Assembly: GCA_003219115.1 (NCBI GenBank)
Contig: QHPN01000234.1
Location: forward strand, 1-12,694
DNA: 12,694 nt
Source of the DNA: Verrucomicrobiota bacterium
GTDB taxonomy: Bacteria; Verrucomicrobiota; Verrucomicrobiia; Chthoniobacterales; UBA10450
Direction: 5' to 3'
Shown: piece after piece, positions 1 to 6,899 of the stretch
Position numbering within the stretch: the first letter of the stretch is position 1
Layout of the letters: each line of letters opens with the position of its first letter
The notes under the pieces: generated by a model
What the model saw: the letters and a program-made list of their open reading frames with translations, nothing else
The model's database searches: none
What the model was told of the DNA's origin: nothing
Program-made: the position numbers and the translations under genes

Positions 1-515
1 TAATCACCTCGGTGGCGAAAAACGACTGGTATTTTGCGCGCCCGTTAAATGCGATAGGCGATTGCGCGCCTTCCCTTAAGTGGTTTTCTCCCAAAAAGCG
101 CCATGTCTACGCCCAAATTAAACCTGCCTCCTAAAGTGAGAAGCCCGGGGGCCGCAACCGCGGAAATCCTCTGACCCATTTGGAAAAATGCGCACGGTGC
201 CGCATCCGATGGTTCGTTTCCCGCGCGGCTGGCGAACAAATCTATTTAGTAAAGGATCCGGCATTGATTCATCAGTACTGGTGACGAAGAACCAGTATTT
301 CAATAAGGGACGTTCTTTGGAACGGGCGGATCTCGTTTTCGGAAACGGCCTCGTAATGAGCGAGGGAACTTTTTACAGGCGGCAACTTTGTGTGGATGCG
401 AAAGCAAAAATTGTCCCGCACCCGCTTTTCACTCTGGCGCTAAAACACGGGGCTGCCGGTGACGCTGGCCCGGCGGTGACAGCGTCCTAAAGGCAGAGTA
501 AATTGGCGTCTGGCG
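1..515. other. Region without a confident gene
   Basis: No open frame in this stretch resembles a known protein. The longest plus-strand frame (188-490) has no recognisable motif and no protein-like composition. I see no tRNA, no strong terminator and no convincing promoter. A short weak hairpin (CGTTC / GAACG) lies near 311. The only hint of coding content is the two-frame remnant at 103-284, listed separately. The stretch may carry the sufE promoter, but I cannot point to -35/-10 boxes with confidence. Confidence 0.5.
103..284 (+). pseudogene. Possible frameshifted small protein with a CxxC motif
   Basis: An ATG at 103 opens 23 codons (MSTPKLNLPPKVRSPGAATA, then EIL) ending at TGA 172-174. 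Another frame starting around 171 continues with plausible protein sequence, THLEKCARCRIRWFVSRAAG followed by EQIYLVKDPALIHQYW, up to TGA 282-284. Removing two bases near 172 would join them into a peptide of about 60 residues with a CARC motif that could bind zinc. I do not recognise the family. It could be a decayed gene, a sequencing or assembly indel, or chance. Support rests only on the protein-like look of both segments. Confidence 0.22.
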
Positions 516-968
516 ATGTATCCGCCCAAGCTGAATAACATCATCAATCTGTTTGAGTCGCTTCCGGAAGACGAGCGACGTGAGACGCTAGTTTCCTATG
601 CGGATAACGCGAAGAAACAGGAGCCACGCGGCGGCGAACAATTTGATTTGCAGGACATTCGCAAGGACGAGGAGTGCGCGGACACGGTTGGCGTTTATTT
701 GCATGTCGATGAACAGGGCAAGGCCCATATTCGGATGACACTTGGGCCGGAGGTGCAAACTTTGACCCGAGCGATGACGGCGATTCTTTGCAAGGGACTC
801 GAGGGCGCGACGCCACAGGAAATTTTGGATCTGCCGAGCGATTTCGTGACGCGAATTATCGGCGCCGAACTGGTGCGTGTGCGTAGCCAGACGACGTATT
901 ACGTGCTGACCCGGATCAAGGGCATTTGTAAGGTTTACCTCGATCGCCAACGTAGGGCGGTGGCGTGA
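516..968 (+). CDS. sufE: SufE-like cysteine desulfuration protein
   Basis: SufE accepts persulfide sulfur from the cysteine desulfurase SufS and passes it to the SufBCD scaffold for Fe-S cluster assembly in the cytoplasm. The 150-residue product has the family layout: an N-terminal helix (IINLFESLPEDERRETLVSYA, residues ~9-29), a central segment with Cys54 where the family places its active-site cysteine (E. coli SufE Cys51), a strand VYLHVDEQGKAHIRM, and a C-terminal part with LCKGLEGATPQEILDLPSDF. The usual GC(Q/R)S around the cysteine reads EECAD here, so it is a divergent member. No sufS or sufBCD is in the window. The ATG at 516 fits the family length; the ribosome-binding site is weak. 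It stops at TGA 966-968, three bases before a GTAG-led hairpin. Family assignment is good; activity is inferred. Confidence 0.8.
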   Translation: MYPPKLNNIINLFESLPEDERRETLVSYADNAKKQEPRGGEQFDLQDIRKDEECADTVGVYLHVDEQGKAHIRMTLGPEVQTLTRAMTAILCKGLEGATPQEILDLPSDFVTRIIGAELVRVRSQTTYYVLTRIKGICKVYLDRQRRAVA

Positions 969-1092
969 TTGGTAGCACAGCCGTCTCGGCTGTGGGCCGG
1001 TGGGCGTCTCACCCGCCGTGCCTTTGATGCAACGGGCGAGACGCCCGTTGGCCCCACAGGCAGGATGCCAGTGTCACGCGTTTCCCGCGTGA
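969..1092 (+). repeat. Cluster of REP-like palindromes between sufE and carB
   Basis: Four hairpins follow each other. The first is led by GTAG (972-975) and has arms CACAGCCG / CGGCTGTG with loop TCT (976-994). The second is imperfect (999-1017, loop TCT). The third has nine-base arms CAACGGGCG / CGCCCGTTG with loop AGA (1030-1050). The fourth has arms TCACGCG / CGCGTGA (1074-1092). A short palindrome GGCAGGATGCC (1059-1069) recurs exactly at 3222-3232 beside the transposase. GTAG followed by a short-loop hairpin is the architecture recognised by characterised RAYT transposases; that this cluster is such a target is inference. It may also act as a transcript-stabilising or terminating structure between the two genes. 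Confidence 0.8.
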
Positions 1093-1129
1093 AGTTCGTT
1101 TGTTTTCATCTATCGTTCCCGCCGCGCAG

Positions 1130-4100
1130 ATGCCGCGAAACAACGAGCTCAAGAAAATCCTGCTCATCGGCTCCGGTCCAATCGTGATCGGGCAAGGCTG
1201 CGAATTTGATTATTCCGGGGTCCAGGCCTGCAAAGCCCTGCGCGAGGAAGGCTACCAGGTGGTGCTGGTGAACTCGAACCCCGCCACGATCATGACGGAC
1301 CCGGAGTTCGCCGACCGTACCTATATAGAACCAATTACGGCCGAAGTGATCGAGGCCATTATGGAGCGGGAGAAACCGGACGCCATTCTGCCCACGATGG
1401 GCGGCCAGACGGCGCTAAACGCTGCCATGGAACTGAATCGCAACGGCGCGCTCGCCCGGCACAACGTGAAGCTGATCGGTGCCAATGCCCAGGCCATCGC
1501 CAAGGGCGAGGATCGCCAGCTTTTCAAGGAAGCAATGTTGCGGATCGGGCTGGATGTGCCGCGCTCTGGTGTCGCGCATTCCGTTGAGGATGCCGAGAAG
1601 ATTGCTGATACGATCGGGCGTTTTCCGCTCATTATTCGACCTGCTTTTACCCTCGGCGGCAGCGGCGGCGGCATCGCCTACAACCGCGAGGAGCTGGCGG
1701 AAATTGCCGGCCGCGGCCTTGCCATTTCGCCGGTTAACGAGGTTCTAATCGAAGAATCGTTAGTTGGCTGGAAAGAATTCGAAATGGAGGTGATGCGCGA
1801 TCGCGCGGACAACTGCGTGGTTGTCTGCTCGATCGAGAACTTTGATCCGATGGGCATTCACACCGACGATTCGATCACGGTCGCTCCAGTGCAAACACTA
1901 ACCGACAAGGAATTCCAAATGATGCGCGATGCGGCTTTCGCGGTGATCCGCGAGATTGGAGTCGAGACCGGCGGATCGAACATTCAGTTTGCAGTGAACC
2001 CGGAGAACGGCCGCATGGTCGTGATCGAAATGAACCCGCGCGTTTCGCGTTCGAGCGCGCTGGCATCGAAGGCGACAGGGTTCCCCATTGCCAAGATCGC
2101 GGCAAAACTGGCGGTCGGTTACACGCTCGACGAAATCAGGAACGATATCACCCGGGAAACGCCGGCCAGTTTCGAACCGACGATCGATTACTGCGTGGTG
2201 AAAGTCCCGCGGTTCACTTTCGAAAAATTTCCGCAGGCTGATCCGACTCTGACCACGCAAATGAAAAGCGTGGGTGAAGCGATGGCTATTGGCCGCACGT
2301 TTAAGGAAGCGCTACAAAAAGCGTTGCGCAGTTTGGAGATCAAACGCTTCGGTTTGATCGGCGACGGAAATGAGAAGCAGGTGGACGCGGAGACGTTGCG
2401 CTTGAAACTGGCGGTGCCGAATGCCGAGCGAATTTTTTATATCGGGCAGGCGTTTCAGAGCGGCATGTCGGTAGAAGAGATTTTTGAGCTAACAAAAATT
2501 GACCAGTGGTTCTTGCACAATGTGGAACAGATTGTGAGAGAAAACAGCCGTCTCCGGCTGCGGGGCGCAGGCTTCCAGCCTGTGGGGCCGACAGGCGTCC
2601 CGCCTGTCGCAACGTCAGAATTCCGCCATGTGGACAGACGGGCGCCAGTTATCCAGACCCGACGCCGTCTGCCTCATTGGGAACAGCAAGGCGCAACGTA
2701 TTTCATTACTTTCCGTCTAGGCGACGCCGTTCCGCAGAAATTACTTCGGCAGTGGAAAGAAGAACTGGAAACCTGGAGGAAATTTCATCCGGAACCTTGG
2801 GATGCTTCGACAAAATACGAGTATCAAAAGCGATTTCAGGATGCGCGCGAGGCGTGGCTCGACCAAGGCCATGGCGAATGCATCCTTCGCCAACCGCAGG
2901 TTGCGGCAACGGTTGCCAACTCTCTGCGCCATTTCGATGGTGTTCGTTACGCGCTCGATTCGTTCGTGGTCATGCCAAATCATGTCCACGTCCTGGTCCG
3001 ACCGCGTGAGGACCACGCTTTGTCTGAAATCCTGCATTCCTGGAAATCGTTTTCGGCAAAGGAAATCAACAAATTCCGAGAGCGCTCGGGAATTGTCTGG
3101 CAGGACGAAAACTACGATCGGATGGTGCGCGATTTTGGGGAGTTAGAACGATATCGCGATTACATCAAAGAAAATCCGGTGGCAGCAAAGCTGGGCGAAG
3201 GGGAGTTTATTTTGGAGCTGTGGCAGGATGCCGCAGGCGAGGCGCCTGCTCGCCCCGCAGACAAGATGTCTGCGCCCCTGCTACTCCGCGCCAAAAAGCT
3301 CGGTTTCTCCGATCGGCAACTCGCCATCGCAAATGGGACCGAGGAGAGGGAGATCCGCGCCAAGCGAATCTCGGACAACATCACTCCCACTTATCGACTG
3401 GTCGATACCTGCGCTGCGGAATTCGAAGCCTACACCCCGTATTATTATTCGACCTATGGGGACGAGAACGAACGGCGCGAAAGCGGCAAGCGTAAAATCA
3501 TGATTCTGGGCGGCGGGCCGAATCGCGTCGGCCAGGGGATCGAATTCGACTACTGTTGCGTCCACGCCGCTTTCGCCCTGCGCGAGCTCGGTTTCGAAAC
3601 CATCATGGTGAATTCGAATCCTGAAACGGTTTCGACCGATTACGATACTAGCGATAAACTTTATTTTGAGCCGCTCACGCTCGAGGACGTGCTCAATATT
3701 TACGATCAGGAAAAACCGGAAGGCGTGGTTGTTCAATTTGGGGGGCAAACCCCGCTCAATCTCGCCGATGGATTGAAAGCGGCCGGCGTTCCCATTCTCG
3801 GAACGCAGCCGGAGAGCATAGAGATGGCGGAAGACCGCCAGCTTTTCGCGGTCATGCTCGACAAACTTGGTTTGCGCCAGACGCCAAACGATTCGGCTGT
3901 GAGCCTGGAGGAAGCGGTCGCGATTGCGAATCGTATCGGTTATCCAGTTCTCGTTAGGCCGTCGTTTGTGCTGGGCGGCCGCGGGATGGAACTGGTCTAT
4001 AACGAGACCGATTTACGACGTTACGTCGCGGCCGCAATCGAAAGCAGTGAACGGAAGATAGGTTTCCAGCCTGTCTCGGCCGACGAGCATCCTGCTCGTT

Positions 4101-5011
4101 TTTCCGCGACACGTCAGGCTGGAAACCTGACGGCCGAGTCAGGCAAGATGCCTGACCTCCGTCCGATTCTGATCGACCGCTTCCTCGAAGACGCGATGGA
4201 AGTGGATGTCGATTGCATCAGCGACGGCGAGACCACCGTGATCGGCGCCATTATGGAACACATCGAGCAGGCCGGAATTCACAGCGGCGACAGCGCGTGC
4301 GTTATCCCAACTTTTTCGCTAACGAAAACTGTCCTAGCCGAAATTTCTTCTGCGACCAAGGCAATGGCGCGCGAGCTAAGTGTGCGCGGCTTGATGAATG
4401 TGCAATTCGCGGTCAAGGGCAACGATGTGTATGTGCTGGAGGTTAATCCGCGCGCCTCGCGCACGGTGCCGTTCGTCAGCAAGGCCATCGGCGTTCCGCT
4501 GGCCAAACTGGCGGCCAAGGTGATGGCGGGAAAAACTTTGCGCGAACTTGGCTTCACCAAAAAGATCGTGCCGAAACATTTCTCGGTGAAAGAAGCGGTC
4601 TTCCCCTTCCTGCGTTATCAGGGTCGAGACATCTCGCTTGGACCGGAGATGAAATCGACTGGCGAAGTCATGGGCATCGATCACGACCTCGGTCTGGCCT
4701 ACGCGAAATCGCAGATGGCCGCGCCGCCGCCGTTGCCGAAAAAAGGCAACGTCTTCATCAGCGTGAAAGACACGGACAAGGAAGCGATCATTCCCGTGGC
4801 GCGCGAGTTCGTGACGCTCGGGTTTGGAATTATTTCAACGAGCGGCACGGCTGACACGCTCTCGAAAGCGAAGATCAAAGTGAAAAAGGTTTTCAAGTTG
4901 CATGAAGGGCGCCCGAACGTGCTCGACCGGGTCAAGAACGGCGATATCAATTTCATTATCAACACGCCCAGTGGCAAGATTCCGCGCTCGCGCAGAAGAT
5001 TCCGATTATGA
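1130..5011 (+). CDS. carB: Carbamoyl phosphate synthetase large chain with two in-frame insertions and a shifted C-terminus
   Basis: CarB makes carbamoyl phosphate from bicarbonate, ATP and glutamine-derived ammonia (with CarA) for arginine and pyrimidine synthesis. Start: ATG at 1130 gives the canonical MPRNNELKKILLIGSGPIVI; a TTG at 1100 in the same frame lies in non-homologous sequence. First ATP-grasp half, residues 1 to ~465: MGGQTALN, GGSGGGIAYN, EMNPRVSRSSALASKATG. Residues ~472-717 are foreign and contain a RAYT transposase. The oligomerisation domain resumes at LLLRAKKLGFSDRQLA and VDTCAAEFEAYTPYYYSTY. Second ATP-grasp half: GGGPNRVGQGIEFDYC and EVNPRASRTVPFVSKAIG, interrupted by a 34-residue palindrome-encoded insert at ~977-1010. 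The MGS-like regulatory domain begins at ~1205 and breaks after SGKIPR: the product ends with eight non-homologous residues at TGA 5009-5011 while the native tail continues in another frame to 5112. Length is 1293 residues against about 1070 usually. No carA is in the window. Whether the product is functional is open. Confidence 0.85.
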   Translation: MPRNNELKKILLIGSGPIVIGQGCEFDYSGVQACKALREEGYQVVLVNSNPATIMTDPEFADRTYIEPITAEVIEAIMEREKPDAILPTMGGQTALNAAMELNRNGALARHNVKLIGANAQAIAKGEDRQLFKEAMLRIGLDVPRSGVAHSVEDAEKIADTIGRFPLIIRPAFTLGGSGGGIAYNREELAEIAGRGLAISPVNEVLIEESLVGWKEFEMEVMRDRADNCVVVCSIENFDPMGIHTDDSITVAPVQTLTDKEFQMMRDAAFAVIREIGVETGGSNIQFAVNPENGRMVVIEMNPRVSRSSALASKATGFPIAKIAAKLAVGYTLDEIRNDITRETPASFEPTIDYCVVKVPRFTFEKFPQADPTLTTQMKSVGEAMAIGRTFKEALQKALRSLEIKRFGLIGDGNEKQVDAETLRLKLAVPNAERIFYIGQAFQSGMSVEEIFELTKIDQWFLHNVEQIVRENSRLRLRGAGFQPVGPTGVPPVATSEFRHVDRRAPVIQTRRRLPHWEQQGATYFITFRLGDAVPQKLLRQWKEELETWRKFHPEPWDASTKYEYQKRFQDAREAWLDQGHGECILRQPQVAATVANSLRHFDGVRYALDSFVVMPNHVHVLVRPREDHALSEILHSWKSFSAKEINKFRERSGIVWQDENYDRMVRDFGELERYRDYIKENPVAAKLGEGEFILELWQDAAGEAPARPADKMSAPLLLRAKKLGFSDRQLAIANGTEEREIRAKRISDNITPTYRLVDTCAAEFEAYTPYYYSTYGDENERRESGKRKIMILGGGPNRVGQGIEFDYCCVHAAFALRELGFETIMVNSNPETVSTDYDTSDKLYFEPLTLEDVLNIYDQEKPEGVVVQFGGQTPLNLADGLKAAGVPILGTQPESIEMAEDRQLFAVMLDKLGLRQTPNDSAVSLEEAVAIANRIGYPVLVRPSFVLGGRGMELVYNETDLRRYVAAAIESSERKIGFQPVSADEHPARFSATRQAGNLTAESGKMPDLRPILIDRFLEDAMEVDVDCISDGETTVIGAIMEHIEQAGIHSGDSACVIPTFSLTKTVLAEISSATKAMARELSVRGLMNVQFAVKGNDVYVLEVNPRASRTVPFVSKAIGVPLAKLAAKVMAGKTLRELGFTKKIVPKHFSVKEAVFPFLRYQGRDISLGPEMKSTGEVMGIDHDLGLAYAKSQMAAPPPLPKKGNVFISVKDTDKEAIIPVAREFVTLGFGIISTSGTADTLSKAKIKVKKVFKLHEGRPNVLDRVKNGDINFIINTPSGKIPRSRRRFRL
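2545..2608 (+). repeat. Left flanking hairpins of the RAYT in carB
   Basis: Three consecutive palindromes lie within the coding frame: CAGCCG / CGGCTG (2545-2560, loop TCTC), CAGGCT / AGCCTG (2568-2582, loop TCC), and GACAGGCG / CGCCTGTC (2590-2608, loop TCC). The second and third are separated by a GGGGCCG spacer. The 14-mer AGGCTTCCAGCCTG (2569-2582) is identical to 5896-5909 in the intergenic DNA after the cyclophilin gene. This links the element to the dispersed repeat family. Confidence 0.85.
3222..3273 (+). repeat. Right flanking hairpins of the RAYT in carB
   Basis: Three palindromes: GGCA / TGCC with loop GGA (3222-3232), GCAGGCG / CGCCTGC with loop AGG (3233-3249), and GCAGACA / TGTCTGC with loop AGA (3257-3273). 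The last two are separated by a GC-rich spacer. On the opposite strand the order and loop types mirror the left flank. The native CarB sequence LLLRAKKLGFSD resumes at about 3279, directly after the last hairpin. Confidence 0.85.
4059..4156 (+). repeat. In-frame palindromic element inside the second ATP-grasp half of carB
   Basis: This element is read through in the carB frame and adds about 34 residues (IGFQPVSADEHPARFSATRQ, then AGNLTAESGKMPDL) between ESSERK and RPILIDRFLEDAMEVDVD. Normal CarB proteins have a short loop there. It contains ACGAGCA / TGCTCGT (4083-4099, loop TCC), GTCAGGCA / TGCCTGAC (4138-4156, loop AGA), an imperfect hairpin near 4113-4131, and a 13-base inverted pair GGTTTCCAGCCTG (4061-4073) / CAGGCTGGAAACC (4115-4127). 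The core CTCGGCCG also occurs in both orientations (4075-4082, 4131-4138). Positions 4059-4098 match 5895-5934 at 34 of 40 bases. There is no stop codon, and the insert is a multiple of three. Confidence 0.88.
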
Positions 5012-5112
5012 CGACCTTGCGCGCGGCTCAGGCCAGTGTTTATGGAATTCGCTCGCTGCAAAAAAATAAGGTGCGAGTGCGCTCGCTCCAAGAATATCAC
5101 GCGCAGAAATAG
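4987..5112 (+). pseudogene. carB: Out-of-frame C-terminal remnant of carB
   Basis: Read in the frame beginning at CTC 4987, this gives LAQKIPIMTTLRAAQASVYG followed by IRSLQKNKVRVRSLQEYHAQK and TAG (5110-5112). That is the normal end of CarB's allosteric domain (IRRSALQYKV...TTL...VQEMHAQ in the E. coli protein). Compared with the family, about ten codons plus one base (~31 bases, inferred) are missing between CCG-CG (4982-4986) and CTC, which changes the frame. An ATG at 5008 overlaps the new carB stop as ATGA, so a 34-residue peptide could in principle be reinitiated. The cause could be a real deletion between short GC-rich repeats or an assembly error. Confidence 0.75.
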
Positions 5113-5118
5113 CTGAAC

Positions 5119-5297
5119 CGTTGCTACAGCGGCTGGACGGAGTCTCGCCCTACCAAAGCGTTCTCGCGAAACTCGGTGGTAGGGCGATGCTCTGCGGAGC
5201 TGCGAGCCGGGGCACATTTCCGATACTAATGCGCATTCGGCTACGCCTAAGATCCACCTCTAGCTTGCAGCGGCTTCGCTTCGTGCCACTGGTGAGC
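5119..5297 (+). repeat. Repeat-derived intergenic DNA between carB and the cyclophilin gene
   Basis: An 11-base perfect inverted repeat, TCGCCCTACCA (5145-5155) and TGGTAGGGCGA (5177-5187), carries CTAC on the left arm and GTAG on the right (5179-5182). Positions 5178-5199 (GGTAGGGCGATGCTCTGCGG...) match 9193-9214 upstream of thiG at 20 of 22 bases. The rest is GC-rich with weak short palindromes and no plausible gene. It precedes the cyclophilin start and may carry its promoter, which I cannot identify. Confidence 0.65.
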
Positions 5298-5885
5298 ATG
5301 AAAATTTCGATTCTTGTGGCTTTGCTCTTGAGTAGCGTTGCCTTTGCGGCGGACGAGCAAAAACCAGCGAGCACGGAAGTGGCGGTAATCAAAACAACTC
5401 AGGGGGAAATGGTGGTGCAGTTTTGGACCGACGCTGCGCCGGACACGATCGCGAACTTCAAGAAACTGGCGCGTTCCGGTTTTTACAACGGCACTATTTT
5501 TCATCGCATTGTGAAGGGTTTCATGATTCAAGGCGGCGATCCCAACACCAAGGATCCGGCGAAGGAAAACAGTTACGGGGAGGGCACGGCCGGTTACAGG
5601 ATCAAAGCCGAGTTTAATGATCATCCGCACGACCGCGGTGTCATTTCCATGGCACGCGAGAATCAGCCGGACACTGCAAGCTGCCAGTTCTTCATTTGTC
5701 TTGAGCCCGTTCATCGGCTCGATCACCAATACGCGACGTTTGGCAAATTGATCAAAGGCTTGGATGTGCTCGATAAGATCGGCGACACCCCAACGGTGAT
5801 GGGGCCGGATGGGGCGCGTAGCAAACCGACGGAGCGCATCACGATTAACAGCATTGAGATCGTGACGGCGGACTCGGTGAAATGA
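5298..5885 (+). CDS. ppiA: Exported cyclophilin-type peptidyl-prolyl cis-trans isomerase
   Basis: Cyclophilins catalyse cis-trans isomerisation of peptide bonds before proline and assist folding. The 195-residue product starts with a clear Sec signal peptide (MKISILVALLLSSVAFA, likely cleavage after Ala17), so it should act in the periplasm or be membrane-released. The cyclophilin domain covers residues ~28-190. FYNGTIFHRIVKGFMIQGGD holds the catalytic Arg70 (Arg55 in human CypA) with Phe75 and Gln78; further conserved pieces are GVISMAR, SQFFI-type CQFFICLEP, and HQYATFGKLIKGLDVLDKI. The ATG at 5298 was chosen because it begins the signal peptide; the same frame is open upstream to 5121, but that part is repeat DNA. 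No lipobox is seen. Neighbouring genes suggest no specific partner. Confidence 0.92.
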   Translation: MKISILVALLLSSVAFAADEQKPASTEVAVIKTTQGEMVVQFWTDAAPDTIANFKKLARSGFYNGTIFHRIVKGFMIQGGDPNTKDPAKENSYGEGTAGYRIKAEFNDHPHDRGVISMARENQPDTASCQFFICLEPVHRLDHQYATFGKLIKGLDVLDKIGDTPTVMGPDGARSKPTERITINSIEIVTADSVK

Positions 5886-6010
5886 AACGGAGGTTAGGCT
5901 TCCAGCCTGATTCGGCCGGCGAGCTTCCTGCTTGCCGCCGTCTCCGACATGCTGGAAGCATGCCATCCGGGACAGGGTCCGAGCCGGACTGGCGTGAGAT
6001 GCCTATCATC
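5886..6010 (+). repeat. REP-like palindrome cluster after the cyclophilin gene
   Basis: Positions 5895-5934 are homologous (34/40 bases) to the element embedded in carB at 4059-4098. They consist of the hairpin AGGCT-TCC-AGCCT, the spacer ATTCGGCCG and a second hairpin around 5919-5936. Further on lie CATGCT-GGA-AGCATG (5948-5962) and a GC-rich tail containing GCCGGACTGGCGT, which also occurs at about 8179-8191. This intergenic copy shows that the carB insert belongs to a dispersed family. The cluster separates ppiA from aguB and could serve as a transcript end. Confidence 0.8.
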
Positions 6011-6021
6011 CGGTGAGCGAG

Positions 6022-6894
6022 ATGACAAAAATTGCTCTCGTGCAGATGCGCTGCGGCCCGGAGCCGGCAAAAAATTTTTCGCGGGCGATCGATTTCATTC
6101 GCGGGGCCGCGAAAAACGGGGCGGAGATCATTTGCCTGCCAGAACTATTTCGGTCGCAATATTTTTGTCAATCGGAAGACCATGACAACTTCTCATTGGC
6201 CGAAACGATTCCAGGCCCTTCGATAGATGCCCTAACGAAACTCGCACGCGAGCTTGGCATCGTCATCGTTGCATCGCTTTTTGAGAAGCGCAGTGCCGGT
6301 CTGTATCACAACACCGCCGCGATCATCGACGCCAACGGCGAGCTACTTGGCAAATATCGCAAGATGCACATCCCCGATGATCCGCTGTATCACGAGAAAT
6401 TCTATTTTGCGCCGGGCGATCTTGGTTTTCAGAGCTGGAAAACGGCGCGCGGAAATCTCGGTGTCTGCGTTTGCTGGGACCAATGGTATCCAGAAGCGGC
6501 GCGCCTGACCGCGTTGCGGGGCGCGGAGATCATTTTTTATCCGACGGCGATCGGCTGGCACCCAAAGGAGAAGAAGGAGTTTGGCAAGGCCCAGCATTCT
6601 TCTTGGGAAACGATTCAACGCAGTCATGCCATTGCGAATGGCTGCTATGTTGCGGTGCCGAATCGCGTAGGACACGAAGCACCCGCCGGCGGTGACGGGA
6701 TCGAATTCTGGGGTCAAAGTTTCGTTTGCGGGCCGGACGGCGAAATCATCGCCAGGGGTTCGGTTGAGAGGGAGGAAATTTTGACTGCGGATATCGATTG
6801 GAAACGGGTTAACGAACACCGAACGCACTGGCCGTTTCTGCGCGATCGTAGAGTGGATGCCTACTCGGGGATTCAGCAACGGTTGATCGACTAA
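6022..6894 (+). CDS. aguB: N-carbamoylputrescine amidase
   Basis: This nitrilase-superfamily hydrolase converts N-carbamoylputrescine to putrescine, CO2 and ammonia, the last step of the arginine-agmatine route to polyamines. The catalytic triad is visible (numbered from the ATG at 6022): Glu41 in LPELFRSQYFC, Lys114 in KYRKMHIPDDPLYHEKFYF, and Cys151 in GVCVCWDQWYPEAAR. The stretches IPDDPLYHEKFYFAPGD, CWDQWYPEAARLTALRGAEI and YPTAIGWHP are typical of the AguB subfamily rather than beta-ureidopropionase. At 290 residues it matches the family. A GTG at 6013 in the same frame would add three residues; the ATG was preferred because homologs start near MTKIALVQM and a GAGCGAG stretch precedes it. 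No agmatine deiminase or arginine decarboxylase gene is in the window. The ArgZ-like gene further right also uses arginine. Confidence 0.9.
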   Translation: MTKIALVQMRCGPEPAKNFSRAIDFIRGAAKNGAEIICLPELFRSQYFCQSEDHDNFSLAETIPGPSIDALTKLARELGIVIVASLFEKRSAGLYHNTAAIIDANGELLGKYRKMHIPDDPLYHEKFYFAPGDLGFQSWKTARGNLGVCVCWDQWYPEAARLTALRGAEIIFYPTAIGWHPKEKKEFGKAQHSSWETIQRSHAIANGCYVAVPNRVGHEAPAGGDGIEFWGQSFVCGPDGEIIARGSVEREEILTADIDWKRVNEHRTHWPFLRDRRVDAYSGIQQRLID

Positions 6895-6899
6895 CCAAA

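Larger units (their letters stand above)
2545..3273 (+). mobile_element. RAYT (REP-associated tyrosine transposase) inserted in frame inside carB
   Basis: The span from the first flanking hairpin to the last contains a Y1/HUH transposase of the IS200-like REP-associated family, read in the carB frame without a stop. A GTG at 2630 could be its former start. Recognisable stretches are RRRLPHWEQQGATYFITFRL, LRHFDGVRYALDSFVVMPNH, ILHSWKSFSAKEINKF, GIVWQDENYDRMVRD and YIKENPVAAKL. The metal-binding HVH falls at CarB residues 618-620 and the candidate nucleophile Tyr at 678, with Asn682 at the YxxxN position, so the catalytic residues are all present. The transposase's own stop is missing; the frame runs through the right-hand hairpins into carB. 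It sits in the CarB linker between the first synthetase half and the helices of the oligomerisation domain, replacing roughly 15 native residues. Family recognition is strong; mobility and expression are inference. Confidence 0.88.

Noticed and set aside
188..490. 100-residue plus-strand open frame upstream of sufE
   Set aside because: Composition is not protein-like, no motif is recognised, there is no ribosome-binding site, and it overlaps the two-frame remnant.
969..1187. 72-residue open frame starting right after sufE
   Set aside because: It is a translation of the palindrome cluster and overlaps the true carB start in another frame.
2545..3280. Intein or intron inside carB
   Set aside because: There are no intein splice residues (Cys/Ser first, His-Asn last) at the borders, no homing-endonuclease blocks and no group I/II intron structure. 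The insert has RAYT motifs and keeps the frame.
2541..3285. Classical insertion sequence with terminal inverted repeats and target-site duplication
   Set aside because: No matching terminal inverted repeats with flanking direct duplications could be seen; the borders are REP-like hairpins, as expected for a RAYT unit.
4980..5011. Programmed ribosomal frameshift restoring the CarB C-terminus
   Set aside because: There is no slippery heptamer or downstream stimulatory structure, and about ten conserved codons are missing, which a frameshift alone would not restore.
4700..5217. 172-residue minus-strand open frame opposite the carB 3' end
   Set aside because: It is antisense to clearly recognised CarB sequence and shows no recognisable protein features.
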